This document shows, piece by piece, positions 1 through 8,835 of a stretch of 64,000 nt of DNA. Origin of the DNA: Photobacterium aphoticum (lineage in GTDB: Bacteria > Pseudomonadota > Gammaproteobacteria > Enterobacterales > Vibrionaceae); assembly GCF_001029435.1 (NCBI RefSeq), contig NZ_LDOV01000031.1, positions 38,434 to 102,433 of the forward strand, in the 5' to 3' direction. Under the pieces are notes generated by a model that was not told the origin of the DNA, searched no databases, and was given only the letters and a program-made list of their open reading frames with translations. The position numbers and the translations under genes were made by a program. Position 1 is the stretch's first letter. Each line of letters opens with the position of its first letter.

Positions 1-1179
1 CAGCGTTTCACCGTCATACACACGCATCTTCGAGTAGATGCTGGAGTTCTCAGGCTCTTTCAGGCGTGACAGCACAGAGAAGCGCGCCAAGATTTCCAGT
101 GTGCTTGGTGAGCACGGTGCGGCAGAGAGTTCACTGTTTTGCAGCAGTTTCTCGTAAATCCGCATTTCTTCAGAGACACGTAAACAGTAAGGCACTTTGA
201 CGATGAACACACGGTCAAGGAAGGCCTCATTGTTTTTGTTGTTACGGAATGTCTGCCACTCGGATTCGTTGGAGTGGGCCAGAATGATCCCGTCAAATGG
301 CAGGGCTGAAAGCCCTTCGGTCCCGTTGTAGTTGCCTTCCTGCGTCGCGGTCAGCAGTGGGTGCAACACTTTTAGCGGTGCCTTGAACATTTCCACGAAC
401 TCCATCAAGCCTTGATTAGCTTTACAGAGTGCGCCGGAATAGCTGTAGGCATCCGGATCGTCTTGTGAGAAGTGCTCAAGTTGACGGATGTCGACTTTAC
501 CCACCAGCGACGAGATGTCCTGGTTGTTTTCATCGCCCGGTTCGGTTTTCGCAATACCGACCTGATCCAAAATGGATGGACGGACTTTTACGACTTTAAA
601 TTTGCTGATGTCCCCACCAAACTCATGCAGGCGTTTTGCGGCCCATGGTGACATGATGGTGTTGAGGTAACGCCCCGGAATGCCGTATTCGCTTTTCAGT
701 AGCCCACCGTCTTCGTTTTTATCGAATAGGCAGAAAGGGTGGTCGTTTACCGGGCTGCGTTCGCCATTGGCAGTTAGCACGTAAACCGGCACTTTCTGCA
801 TCAGGCTTTTGAGTTTTTCTGCAAGGGATGATTTACCGCCCCCAACCGGACCGAGCAAGTACAGGATCTGTTTGCGCTCTTCCAGACCTTGCGCGGCGTG
901 TTTGAGGTAGGAAACAATCTGTTCAATGGCATCTTCCATGCCATAGAAATCTTCAAAGGTTTTGTAACGCGAGATCACACGGTTAGAAAAGAGTCGGCTC
1001 AAACGTGGGTCTTGCGCGGTGTCAATCATTTCGGGTTCGCCAATGGCCATCAGCAAGCGTTCTGCTGCATTCACATAGGCACTGCGATCGTTACGACAGA
1101 TATCAAGGAATTCTTGCAATGAAAGCTCTTCATCCTTGGCTTCTTCATAGCGCTGACGATAGTGGTCAAAAATACTCAT
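1..1179 (-). CDS. prkA: PrkA/YeaG family serine protein kinase, 5' part only
   Basis: The reading frame is open from the ATG at 1179 to the left edge, giving the first 393 residues; the family is about 640, so roughly the C-terminal 250 lie outside. The N-terminus (MSIFDHYRQRYEEAKDEE) and internal stretches such as GRYLNTIMSPWAAKR and the final KMRVYDGETL match E. coli YeaG. A Walker A motif GPVGGGKS lies at residues 110-117 in the AAA+ domain; the kinase-like domain follows beyond the edge. The family is a cytosolic Ser kinase linked to stress and nitrogen starvation, usually followed by yeaH and a spoVR-type gene. A GGGGGC run just upstream of the ATG could serve as ribosome site. Confidence 0.96.
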   Translation of the reverse strand, partial: MSIFDHYRQRYEEAKDEELSLQEFLDICRNDRSAYVNAAERLLMAIGEPEMIDTAQDPRLSRLFSNRVISRYKTFEDFYGMEDAIEQIVSYLKHAAQGLEERKQILYLLGPVGGGKSSLAEKLKSLMQKVPVYVLTANGERSPVNDHPFCLFDKNEDGGLLKSEYGIPGRYLNTIMSPWAAKRLHEFGGDISKFKVVKVRPSILDQVGIAKTEPGDENNQDISSLVGKVDIRQLEHFSQDDPDAYSYSGALCKANQGLMEFVEMFKAPLKVLHPLLTATQEGNYNGTEGLSALPFDGIILAHSNESEWQTFRNNKNNEAFLDRVFIVKVPYCLRVSEEMRIYEKLLQNSELSAAPCSPSTLEILARFSVLSRLKEPENSSIYSKMRVYDGETL

Positions 1180-1292
1180 GGTATGCCCCCTGAATCGTTC
1201 TTCAATCAATTAGAAAGGACGAAAACGAAATACTTTCACATCCCTCACTTACTAAGCCTAGACCTAACTGATTAAAATGCGTCACTGAGTGA

Positions 1293-1308
1293 TTGGTTTA
1301 TAAACCAA
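1293..1308. promoter_or_regulatory. 16-bp perfect palindrome upstream of prkA
   Basis: TTGGTTTATAAACCAA is self-complementary over all 16 bases, centred at 1300/1301, about 120 bases upstream of the prkA start codon. Perfect symmetry of this length suits a dimeric repressor or activator. I cannot name the regulator. Confidence 0.45.
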
Positions 1309-1336
1309 ATTTCCCATTTCCCATTTCATCGCAAAG

Positions 1337-1348
1337 AGGAATATTCCT
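1337..1348. promoter_or_regulatory. 12-bp perfect palindrome upstream of prkA
   Basis: AGGAATATTCCT is self-complementary, 44 bases (about four helical turns) from the centre of the 16-bp palindrome at 1293. It could be a second operator; the binding protein is unknown. Confidence 0.3.
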
Positions 1349-1753
1349 TGCGCATACCTTCCACTATCCTCCTATATATCGCGTACTGCAAGGGGATATG
1401 TTTAAAAATGGTTAACGATTTGATTCGCTTGTGACATAGATCTTGGTGCATATATTCCATGGTGAATTATTGTGATATTTCATTTTTAGGTGGTGGCTTC
1501 AACTAGAATTGAGGGTTTTACTGAGAGAAAGAGAATAAAAAGTGCAGGGAAGCAGCGTGTTCAGAGTTTTTTGCGAAAACAGCGGTTCTCTTGGGCGATT
1601 TTTGCAAAAAAGAGGGAAGTAATGTGTATACCGGGCTTTCAAGCGCTCCGCGCCTTGGTGTTAAAGGTGTGCGAATCGGGGTTATTTTGCGAGCGAAATC
1701 AAAAACTCTAGATTAAGCTAAAAAATGTGAGGTTAGTTGGGGGAGCTTAATGA

Positions 1754-2134
1754 ATGAGTATTTCACGTGTTGATACGGTTTCTATTCCGGTTTCTGATCA
1801 GGGACAAGCATTGGCGTTTTACCGGGATGCCCTGGGTTTTGAACTGATACGTGATCATTTGGCAGATAACCACAAGCGATGGATACAGTTGGCGCCGAAA
1901 GGGGCAGAGACGACCATCAGTTTGGTCACGCCATTTGGTGGCATGGAGGCGGGCTCAGTGCAGGGGCTGGTAGTGCAGACGGATGATATTCATACGACAC
2001 ACGGTGAATTGTCACGACGGGGTGTGCCGCTATCAGAAATTGTCACTATCATTGGCGGACGTTTTGCCACCTTTGCCGATCCAGATGGAAACGGGTGGGT
2101 GCTGATTGAAGCCCATTCACAGATGCTGGCGTAG
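1754..2134 (+). CDS. VOC (glyoxalase/bleomycin resistance) superfamily protein
   Basis: A 126-residue single-domain protein of two beta-alpha-beta-beta-beta modules. The first module reads VDTVSIPVSDQGQALAFYRDALGFEL (residues 6-31), the typical start of the family, and the second ends FADPDGNGWVLIE (about 107-119). The final Glu is in the usual metal-ligand position. Members include glyoxalase I, dioxygenases and antibiotic-binding proteins, so the substrate cannot be assigned. The start is supported by GGGGGAG 11-17 bases upstream of the ATG. It stands alone between the prkA promoter region and a convergent terminator. Confidence 0.85.
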   Translation: MSISRVDTVSIPVSDQGQALAFYRDALGFELIRDHLADNHKRWIQLAPKGAETTISLVTPFGGMEAGSVQGLVVQTDDIHTTHGELSRRGVPLSEIVTIIGGRFATFADPDGNGWVLIEAHSQMLA

Positions 2135-2182
2135 CAGACTTGGATGTAATCAGGTTTAGGCTGTGTGACGCAGAAAGAGGCA

Positions 2183-2210
2183 GGGAGTGGTGATGACCAC
2201 TCCCTTTCTT
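2183..2210 (+). terminator. Rho-independent terminator after the VOC gene
   Basis: A 9-bp perfect stem GGGAGTGGT/ACCACTCCC (2183-2191, 2196-2204) with a GATG loop is followed by TTTCTT. The reverse strand also has a short T-rich exit, so it may serve convergent yeaD too. Confidence 0.75.
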
Positions 2211-2239
2211 GTGGGATGCACGAAATGTGATGCCGCTAA

Positions 2240-3115
2240 TTAACGGCTGACGACAATGTGCGTGACCAGGTCATGAGATTCACCCGGCGCCAAGGTAATG
2301 GCACTGTCACCGTGGATAGTGGATTCTACACACACCATGGTTTCAAAGCTGTTATCGGCCATGTCAGCCATGCTGATGGACAGATCTTGCCATGGGTTCC
2401 AGATTACCGCAGCGGTATGGCCTTCGTTGGTGATATGCAATTGGCGCGGGCTGCCATCTTTCACCGTGATGGTGTCATGAGGTTGCGTGTAAACACGGTC
2501 AACTTCACCGTTAAAGATCATGCTGTCACCGCCGGTGCACACTTTGCCACCTTGAGTGCTGTCCAGGTAGCTTTCACCCATGCCTGTGATCGACACTTGT
2601 CGAATATCGTCGATAGCAAAGTAGGTGTGCAATGCGCCAGAGTAGTGCCATGGCTGCTCATCGGTATTGGTGGAGGTCAGGGTCACTTTTAATGACTGGC
2701 CGATCTCAAACGTCAGTACGTTACGGAACTTGTGCGGCCAAATCGCGCGTGTTGCTTCGCTGTCTTCAAGAGCCAGTGCCACAATCACACCCTTGTCGTT
2801 TTCACGGTGCTCCAGCAGTGACCATTCGCTGGTACGGGCAAAACCGTGAGACGGAGTGCCTGCTTTGCCAAACCATGGCCAACAAACAGGAATACCCCCA
2901 CGGATGGCTTTCGCCGGATCAAACTCTGCTTTTTCACTCAGCCAAATCACGTCTTCTTCGCCAGCAGGCTTAAACCATACAAGGTGGCCGCCGTGCAGCG
3001 TAATGCCTGCTTCTGCAGTGTCGTGCAGTACACGTACCACTTTCATGCCTTGGTAGTCACAGATGGTGACAGCATCAGACAGTACGCTGATGGTTGGTAA
3101 GTCTTGAAGTTTCAT
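2240..3115 (-). CDS. yeaD: D-hexose-6-phosphate mutarotase (YeaD family)
   Basis: A 291-residue protein of the aldose-1-epimerase fold, which interconverts alpha and beta anomers of hexose 6-phosphates in the cytosol. Visible family motifs are GGHLVWFKPAGEEDVIWLS (42-60), the active-site region PWFGKAGTPSHGFARTSEW (80-98) with its His, ALHTYFAIDD (161-170) with a second His, and FETMVCVES (258-266) with the catalytic Glu. Its place directly downstream of gapA, also minus, is the same as in E. coli (msrB-gapA-yeaD). A separate terminator follows gapA, so it probably has its own promoter or depends on read-through. Confidence 0.93.
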   Translation of the reverse strand: MKLQDLPTISVLSDAVTICDYQGMKVVRVLHDTAEAGITLHGGHLVWFKPAGEEDVIWLSEKAEFDPAKAIRGGIPVCWPWFGKAGTPSHGFARTSEWSLLEHRENDKGVIVALALEDSEATRAIWPHKFRNVLTFEIGQSLKVTLTSTNTDEQPWHYSGALHTYFAIDDIRQVSITGMGESYLDSTQGGKVCTGGDSMIFNGEVDRVYTQPHDTITVKDGSPRQLHITNEGHTAAVIWNPWQDLSISMADMADNSFETMVCVESTIHGDSAITLAPGESHDLVTHIVVSR

Positions 3116-3315
3116 TAATCAATCCTTTCATTGGGCAATGTGTCAATCACTGCAATCGGACAAGACGAGAGGGCATATTGCACGGATTGAGACACTTATT
3201 TTTATTAAAAAATTAATCAGAAATAATAAAAGATATTTGTTAAATTTGTAATTGTTTTTGTGATGAAGATCACCTTTTAGGGTGGTGGGGTGGGGAAAGC
3301 CTGAACAGCAGATAC

Positions 3316-3348
3316 AAAAAAGGCGACACCGAAGCGCCGCCTTTTTTT
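3316..3348 (-). terminator. gapA terminator with UUCG tetraloop
   Basis: An 8-bp GC-rich stem (3322-3329 with 3334-3341) closes a TTCG loop as read on the minus strand and is followed by six Ts. The plus-strand side also has seven Ts at 3342-3348, so the hairpin is bidirectional. It lies 18 bases after the gapA stop. Confidence 0.85.
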
Positions 3349-3365
3349 CTAGCTAAAAGCTTACA

Positions 3366-4385
<1,020 letters not shown>

Positions 4386-4408
4386 CTAATGAAAGATAAC
4401 TGGTAGTA

Positions 4409-4437
4409 AAATTACAGAATCTAGCGTGACGCTGCAA
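4409..4437 (-). promoter_or_regulatory. Probable sigma-70 promoter of gapA
   Basis: On the minus strand TTGCAG (4437-4432) and TAATTT (4414-4409) are separated by 17 bases, giving a start near 4402 and a leader of about 40 bases to the gapA ATG. The rest of the 347-base gapA/msrB intergenic region shows nothing else I can name. Confidence 0.45.
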
Positions 4438-4708
4438 GTGAAAAACGAACTTAAATTGCTTAAGGTCAAAAAAAAGTTCGGATCTTTTTTACATTCCCAC
4501 TACAACGCTGCAAAAGTGTACAGCTGTTGTATGAATATCCATCATTACTGTTAGTAACTTTTAATATCAACACTTATCCCGGCAAAATATGCTTAAATGG
4601 GCAGTGAAGATGTAAAATCCTTTCGAGCAGAAAGTATGTGCCACACTATACCTTGTTGGCAACACCTTTCGGATATAACGTAAGGAATAAAAATAATAAG
4701 GAAAGTAA

Positions 4709-5119
4709 ATGTCAGGTAAATCAGATTCTTATTGGCGTGAAAAGCTCTCTCCAGAGCAGTATCGCGTCTGCCGTGAGCAGGGTACCGAAGCCCCGTTCTC
4801 TGGCACATTACTTCATAATCGTGAAACCGGTCTCTACACCTGTACGTGTTGCGAGGCTCCTCTGTTCCATTCTGAGAGTAAGTTTGACTCGGGTTGTGGC
4901 TGGCCGAGCTTCGATGCGCCAGTGAATAAAACGGCCATTCGTTACTTGGAAGATTTTAGTCATGGTATGCAACGCATCGAGATCCGCTGTGCAGCATGTG
5001 ACAGCCACTTGGGGCACGTTTTCCCTGATGGGCCGCCGACCACCGGTGAGCGCTACTGTGTGAATTCAGTGTCGTTGATTTTCCAAGCGCCAGAAAAGGA
5101 CGATGACAGCGCGCAGTAA
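4709..5119 (+). CDS. msrB: Peptide-methionine (R)-S-oxide reductase MsrB
   Basis: A 136-residue cytosolic repair enzyme reducing methionine-R-sulfoxide in proteins. Zinc ligands are the pairs Cys45/Cys48 (CTCC) and Cys94/Cys97 (CAAC). The catalytic Cys117 sits in RYCVNS and the resolving Cys63 in SGCGWPSF. The [10 protein letters not shown] motif is intact. AAGGAAAG lies just before the ATG. It is divergent from gapA, as yeaA/msrB is in E. coli. Confidence 0.97.
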   Translation: MSGKSDSYWREKLSPEQYRVCREQGTEAPFSGTLLHNRETGLYTCTCCEAPLFHSESKFDSGCGWPSFDAPVNKTAIRYLEDFSHGMQRIEIRCAACDSHLGHVFPDGPPTTGERYCVNSVSLIFQAPEKDDDSAQ

Positions 5120-5192
5120 AAGTGGGTCATTCCCGTTATCCGCTGTTCTCTTTTCACTTTTCTCGTTGTGATAGCGCTTTGCCGGTTATCAC

Positions 5193-5226
5193 TGCCATCA
5201 CAAGCCAATGGGTCTTTGTGATGGCA
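5193..5226 (+). terminator. Inverted repeat after msrB, possible terminator
   Basis: An 11-bp perfect stem TGCCATCACAA/TTGTGATGGCA with a 12-base loop lies 73 bases after the msrB stop. It lacks a clear T tract, so termination is uncertain. The rest of 5227-5418 is pyrimidine-rich with short direct repeats (TGTTTACTGA-TATCTG twice near 5365-5395) and no supported gene. Confidence 0.4.
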
Positions 5227-5418
5227 ACACCTTTCTTGATGCAGGGCTCTTGATAATTGCATCCTTGATGCTTGGTCCTTGCTATATGAGTGCCAGACCC
5301 ACTGCCTTCCTCACTGCCTATTTCGTTACGCTCTATTTAGTCGCTGTCTATTTCGTTGCTATTTGTTTACTGATTATCTGTTTACTGACTATCTGTGTGC
5401 ATTCCGTTTGCTTTGTAC

Positions 5419-6246
5419 TCATTGCACGGTTAGCAGCGTGGCGTTGAATTCTCCTTGTCGCAGTTTTTCTGCAATCACTAATGCTTGTGCTGTTAATGCC
5501 GCTCGCTGGGTATCACTCATCGGGTAGAGGAACGCCAGTTTTTCTTCACTCGCAATTGGCATATCCAGTGCTATCCCGGTCATGGACCATAAGAAAGCCT
5601 GATCCCGTCGGCCTTGCTGATGAGACAGAGTGGCCAGCGTTTGAATGATTTCGGGTTTCACCGATTGATTGGCTTTGTACAGAGACAGGGCGTGCAATAG
5701 AAGTGTTTGTGTTTTGGGGCGATCTTTGGCGATGTAAAACGTGGCCAGCGCCAGTTGCAGATCCGGTGTCTCCAATGCCGGAGTCCCTTCTAAGCGTAAA
5801 AATTGGCGCAGTGCGTGTTGATCGCCCTGGCTCCAGCGGTAGTAGATGATGTCGGGATCCGGGGAGTCCGCTAATTCGTCATTCAGGCGCTTGATGGACG
5901 CGTACGCATTGAGCAAGGCGCGGGTGCGGTGGGTTTTGCGCTCTTTGAGTTCTGTCGGTTCGATACGGGCGGCATACTCCAGACACTGCTGATACGCCGT
6001 GGTGAATTTCAGCTCTTTGAATTTTTCCTGATCGGTTGGGTTTTGCATCACATCATAGCGTTGCCAAATCACGTTTGCCCGCTGAATACGGCACTGGCCG
6101 TCATTGATGTTGGTATCCGCGCACAATTGCGGGTAAGCCTCACAAAGCTGATCTGTAGTACGGTGGCGTTCAAAGCAGCCGCTTAATGCGAACAGACTCA
6201 CTAAAACAAGTGCGGATTGACCAAGGCGATGCAATGGGTGCGTCAT
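5419..6246 (-). CDS. Predicted outer-membrane lipoprotein, DUF2989-like
   Basis: A 275-residue protein with a lipoprotein signal peptide: basic start, hydrophobic run, and lipobox LSGC with Cys24 as the acylated residue. After that comes FERHRTTDQLCEAYPQLC and a helical body with repeats resembling tetratricopeptide helices (LALATFYIAKDRPKTQTLLLHAL). It resembles a family of Vibrionaceae lipoproteins of unknown function that I recall as DUF2989. It faces away from yeaC. No function is proposed. Confidence 0.75.
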   Translation of the reverse strand: MTHPLHRLGQSALVLVSLFALSGCFERHRTTDQLCEAYPQLCADTNINDGQCRIQRANVIWQRYDVMQNPTDQEKFKELKFTTAYQQCLEYAARIEPTELKERKTHRTRALLNAYASIKRLNDELADSPDPDIIYYRWSQGDQHALRQFLRLEGTPALETPDLQLALATFYIAKDRPKTQTLLLHALSLYKANQSVKPEIIQTLATLSHQQGRRDQAFLWSMTGIALDMPIASEEKLAFLYPMSDTQRAALTAQALVIAEKLRQGEFNATLLTVQ

Positions 6247-6352
6247 AAAACCCCTGTTCAGGCTAAGTGAAAAGACAGTCAGTGATAAGGGTGTGATCCC
6301 TTAAACATTTTATCGACGTATCTTTAGCGACCTTTAGCCTTAATGGGTGGGA

Positions 6353-6371
6353 ATGAGTGATAATCATTAGA
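6353..6371 (+). promoter_or_regulatory. Possible Fur-like box before yeaC
   Basis: TGATAATCATTA at 6358-6369 matches the central part of the 19-bp Fur consensus, with about 13 of 19 positions overall. It is 46 bases upstream of the yeaC ATG. Weak on its own. Confidence 0.25.
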
Positions 6372-6416
6372 AAATCAGCCAATAAAAATAATGATTACAA
6401 CAACAAAGGAAGCCTC

Positions 6417-6737
6417 ATGGATGTAGATACCTTGCTAAAAGCAATGACCCCCGATGTTTATCAGCGCATGAGTACGGCGGTGGAGCTCGGTAAATGGCCG
6501 GATGGTACGCCGTTAACGCCAGAGCAACGCGACTCTGCCTTACAGGCGTTGATGCTGTATCAGTCACGGCATAATCAGGATGCCGCGCACATGTCTGTCG
6601 CCAAAGGCGGGGAGATGATGTTTAAATCAAAAGCCGAGTTGCAGCGCGAGTTTGCGGACGACAAAATAGGCACCTCTGGTGATACAGAGAAGGCGGACTC
6701 TGGGTCAATAGCCCGTTTCCCGGCAGATAAATTCTGA
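6417..6737 (+). CDS. yeaC: YeaC family protein (DUF1315)
   Basis: A 106-residue cytosolic protein. The ATG at 6417 follows AAAGGAAG with 5-base spacing and gives MDVDTLLKAMTPDVYQRMSTAVELGKWPDGTPLTPEQR, the YeaC signature; the frame remains open upstream to 6357 but that extension has no ribosome site. The family has no known biochemical role. In E. coli yeaC is adjacent to msrB-gapA, so this cluster is conserved apart from the inserted lipoprotein gene. The last 25 residues are low in complexity. Confidence 0.88.
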   Translation: MDVDTLLKAMTPDVYQRMSTAVELGKWPDGTPLTPEQRDSALQALMLYQSRHNQDAAHMSVAKGGEMMFKSKAELQREFADDKIGTSGDTEKADSGSIARFPADKF

Positions 6738-6785
6738 GTTAGCCTGTCTGAGATTCCACGAGCATTCATTCGCCCCATAACAAGC

Positions 6786-6832
6786 ATGCACCTCAGTCTG
6801 TCTGCTATTTCGCTTGGCGACAGGAGGTGCAT
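6786..6832. repeat. Long imperfect hairpin after yeaC
   Basis: ATGCACCTC (6786-6794) pairs with GAGGTGCAT (6824-6832), and CTGTC (6798-6802) with GACAG (6819-6823), leaving a 3-base bulge and a 16-base loop. There is no T tract on either side. It lies between convergent yeaC and the glutathione transferase gene. Confidence 0.55.
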
Positions 6833-6925
6833 TGATTGGGTACGCTTGCTTTTTCCGCCACAACGCCTCCGCATTCCCGTCTCCTGCGTTCGGTAAGAAT
6901 ATGACGATCTCATTAATCCATGATC

Positions 6926-7597
6926 TTAATCTACCGTGCCGATAATTACCGGCTCACAGTAGAAACTGGCCAGTTCATGATCTTCTTCACTGATAAGGTT
7001 GGCCACCCAAGGTTCTTGCTCAATGGTGCTCAGGTATTCGTTCAGGCGCGGATAATGGGTGAAGCGTAATCCGGCCATCCAACCGCTGCGTAAGACGCTC
7101 CACAGGCTGATTTCTGCCATGGAAAAGTGTTCTCCCACAAAGCCTTTCTCTGGCATTTGCTCTTCCAGATAGGTCAGCGCTAAAGGCAAGTGATGCTCAA
7201 TGCATTGTTCAACGGCCTCTTCATCGACGTCTTTATCCAGCATCTTGCCGCGCAGAATTTTTTGATAAAACATCACGCCACCGACCAGCGAGGTGAGTCG
7301 TGTGTCGGCGTATTCTTCCAGCCAACGGATTTTAGCCCGCGCTTGAGCGTCACCGGGATAGAGTGGCGGCACTGGGTAGACATCATCCAGATAGTGGGCG
7401 ATGACGGTCGAATCGATAATACTGAGTTCACCGTGTTCAAGGATCGGGACTTTCCCCATAGGGTGACGCTTTTGTGCCAGTTCTTTTTCCACATACGGAT
7501 TGAGCGGTTGTAACTCGTAGGTAATGCCTTTATAGGCAAGTGCGAGCATGATTTTTCTGACAAACGGTGAGATGGAGGAACCATGGAGGATCATCAT
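6926..7597 (-). CDS. Glutathione S-transferase family protein
   Basis: A 223-residue protein with an N-terminal thioredoxin-like domain (ILHGSSISPFVRKIMLALAYKGITYE, 3-28; MGKVPILEHGELSIIDSTVIAHYLD, 47-71), then an all-helical C-terminal domain. The IIDST segment is the glutathione-binding region, and Ser in SISPF may be the activating residue. It conjugates or reduces electrophiles with glutathione; the substrate cannot be told. Two adjacent ATG codons (7597 and 7594) compete as start. Monocistronic. Confidence 0.88.
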   Translation of the reverse strand: MMILHGSSISPFVRKIMLALAYKGITYELQPLNPYVEKELAQKRHPMGKVPILEHGELSIIDSTVIAHYLDDVYPVPPLYPGDAQARAKIRWLEEYADTRLTSLVGGVMFYQKILRGKMLDKDVDEEAVEQCIEHHLPLALTYLEEQMPEKGFVGEHFSMAEISLWSVLRSGWMAGLRFTHYPRLNEYLSTIEQEPWVANLISEEDHELASFYCEPVIIGTVD

Positions 7598-7681
7598 CTT
7601 TGCGTAGCCTTTCGGTGATAGGTGGAGATAGAGAAAGTGTAGCTGAGATGGTCACAAATGATCATCATGAAGCCTGTGCAT

Positions 7682-7715
7682 AAAAAAACGGACACTCAAG
7701 AGCGTCCGTTTTTGT
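7682..7715 (-). terminator. ansA terminator
   Basis: A 10-bp stem (7688-7697 with 7700-7709, one G-T pair) with a 2-base gap as drawn is flanked by an A run (7682-7687) and a T run, so it works in both directions. It lies 27 bases after the ansA stop. Confidence 0.8.
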
Positions 7716-7741
7716 CTGACTGTGTGGGGGCGGCGTAACGC

Positions 7742-8752
7742 TTAGTGCGTCAATTCGCCACGCAAGTCTTGTTGCATCAAGCTGCGTACCGTTTCAATCG
7801 GCAGATCTTGGCTCAGCAAGTAATGCAATTTCGCCAGTGCGGCTTCTGGGGTCATGTCGTAACCGCTCAGTACGCCGGCATCGGCCAGGGCACAGCCTGT
7901 GGCATAACCGCCCATGTTCACCTTGCCGGACAAACACTGAGTTAGGTTCATCACCACCACACCACGGTTAGTGGCTTCGGTTAACTGTGCAAGCAATTCC
8001 GGGTTCTGCGGTGCATTACCCACACCAAAGGTCAGCAGGATCATTGCGTTGACCGGTTGGCGCAAGGTATTGCGGATCACTTCCGGCGAAATACCCGGGT
8101 ACATGGTGATCACACCGATCGGTTGTGGCGTGATGTTGTGTACCTTGAATGGGCCGCTTGGCTTCTTATCCAACTCCACATTGTTCAGTTGGATGTTGAT
8201 GCCCGCTTCCAGCAAAGGCGGCAAGTTTGGCGAAATGAACGCGCCAAAGCCGTCAGCATGTGCCTTGGTACTGCGGTTACCACGGATCAATTTGTTGTTG
8301 AAGAACACTGTCACTTCGTTGATCGGGTAATTGGCTGCAATGTGCAGGGCATTAAGCAAATTGCTCTGACCATCAGAACGCAGTTCCGCCAGTGGGATCT
8401 GTGAGCCTGTCACAATCACCGGCTTGTCGAGGTTCTCGAACATGAAAGACAATGCCGACGCGGTATACGCCATGGTGTCTGTGCCATGCAGGATCACGAA
8501 ACCGTCGTACTTGTCGTAGTTCTCTTTAATGTCATCAGCAATGCGCTGCCAATCCGCTGGCGTCATATCCGACGAATCGATCAATGGATCGTATTCGTGG
8601 ATCGTGAATGTTGGCATCTCTGCACGATGGAATTCTGGCATGCTTTCCAGTTGCTTTTCCATGAAGCCAGCAACCGGGATATAACCATGGTCTGATTTCT
8701 GCATACCGATGGTGCCGCCTGTGTAGGCGATGTAAATGTTTTTTCTTTCCAT
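7742..8752 (-). CDS. ansA: Cytoplasmic L-asparaginase I
   Basis: A 336-residue type I asparaginase hydrolysing L-asparagine to aspartate and ammonia in the cytosol. The nucleophile motif YTGGTIG places Thr14, and HGTDTMAYTASA places Thr91-Asp92, both as in E. coli AnsA. I chose the ATG at 8752 (MERKNIYIAYTGG) because it aligns with E. coli; the frame stays open to 8839 but that would run through the sppA terminator. No strong Shine-Dalgarno is visible before 8752. Confidence 0.95.
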   Translation of the reverse strand: MERKNIYIAYTGGTIGMQKSDHGYIPVAGFMEKQLESMPEFHRAEMPTFTIHEYDPLIDSSDMTPADWQRIADDIKENYDKYDGFVILHGTDTMAYTASALSFMFENLDKPVIVTGSQIPLAELRSDGQSNLLNALHIAANYPINEVTVFFNNKLIRGNRSTKAHADGFGAFISPNLPPLLEAGINIQLNNVELDKKPSGPFKVHNITPQPIGVITMYPGISPEVIRNTLRQPVNAMILLTFGVGNAPQNPELLAQLTEATNRGVVVMNLTQCLSGKVNMGGYATGCALADAGVLSGYDMTPEAALAKLHYLLSQDLPIETVRSLMQQDLRGELTH

Positions 8753-8806
8753 ATGAAGGTACAGAATTATCGGTTGGTGGCCCGCATTATACGGTGAACA
8801 GCGCGT

Positions 8807-8831
8807 AAAAAAAGCCCGGCAACGCCGGGCT
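8807..8831 (-). terminator. sppA terminator
   Basis: AGCCCGGC/GCCGGGCT (8813-8820, 8824-8831) with a 3-base loop is followed on the minus strand by seven Ts. It lies immediately after the sppA stop and separates sppA from ansA. Confidence 0.9.
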
Positions 8832-8835
8832 GATC

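Larger units (their letters stand above)
1180..1753. other. Long intergenic region with two perfect palindromes
   Basis: This 574-base stretch separates prkA from the glyoxalase gene. It carries a 16-bp perfect palindrome at 1293-1308 and a 12-bp one at 1337-1348, both within 170 bases upstream of prkA, so they may be operators for it. I looked for a sigma-54 promoter facing prkA, as enteric yeaG has one, and did not find a good -24/-12 match. The 73-codon open frame at 1490-1711 has no ribosome site or family resemblance and is not called. Confidence 0.5.

Noticed and set aside
1380..1490. Sigma-54 promoter for prkA
   Set aside because: No GG-N10-GC pair with flanking consensus bases was found on the minus strand.
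1490..1711. 73-codon frame before the glyoxalase gene
   Set aside because: Basic, unstructured product, no ribosome site.
5208..5447. 79-codon hydrophobic frame after msrB
   Set aside because: Arises from a pyrimidine-rich repeated stretch and overlaps the 3' end of the lipoprotein gene.
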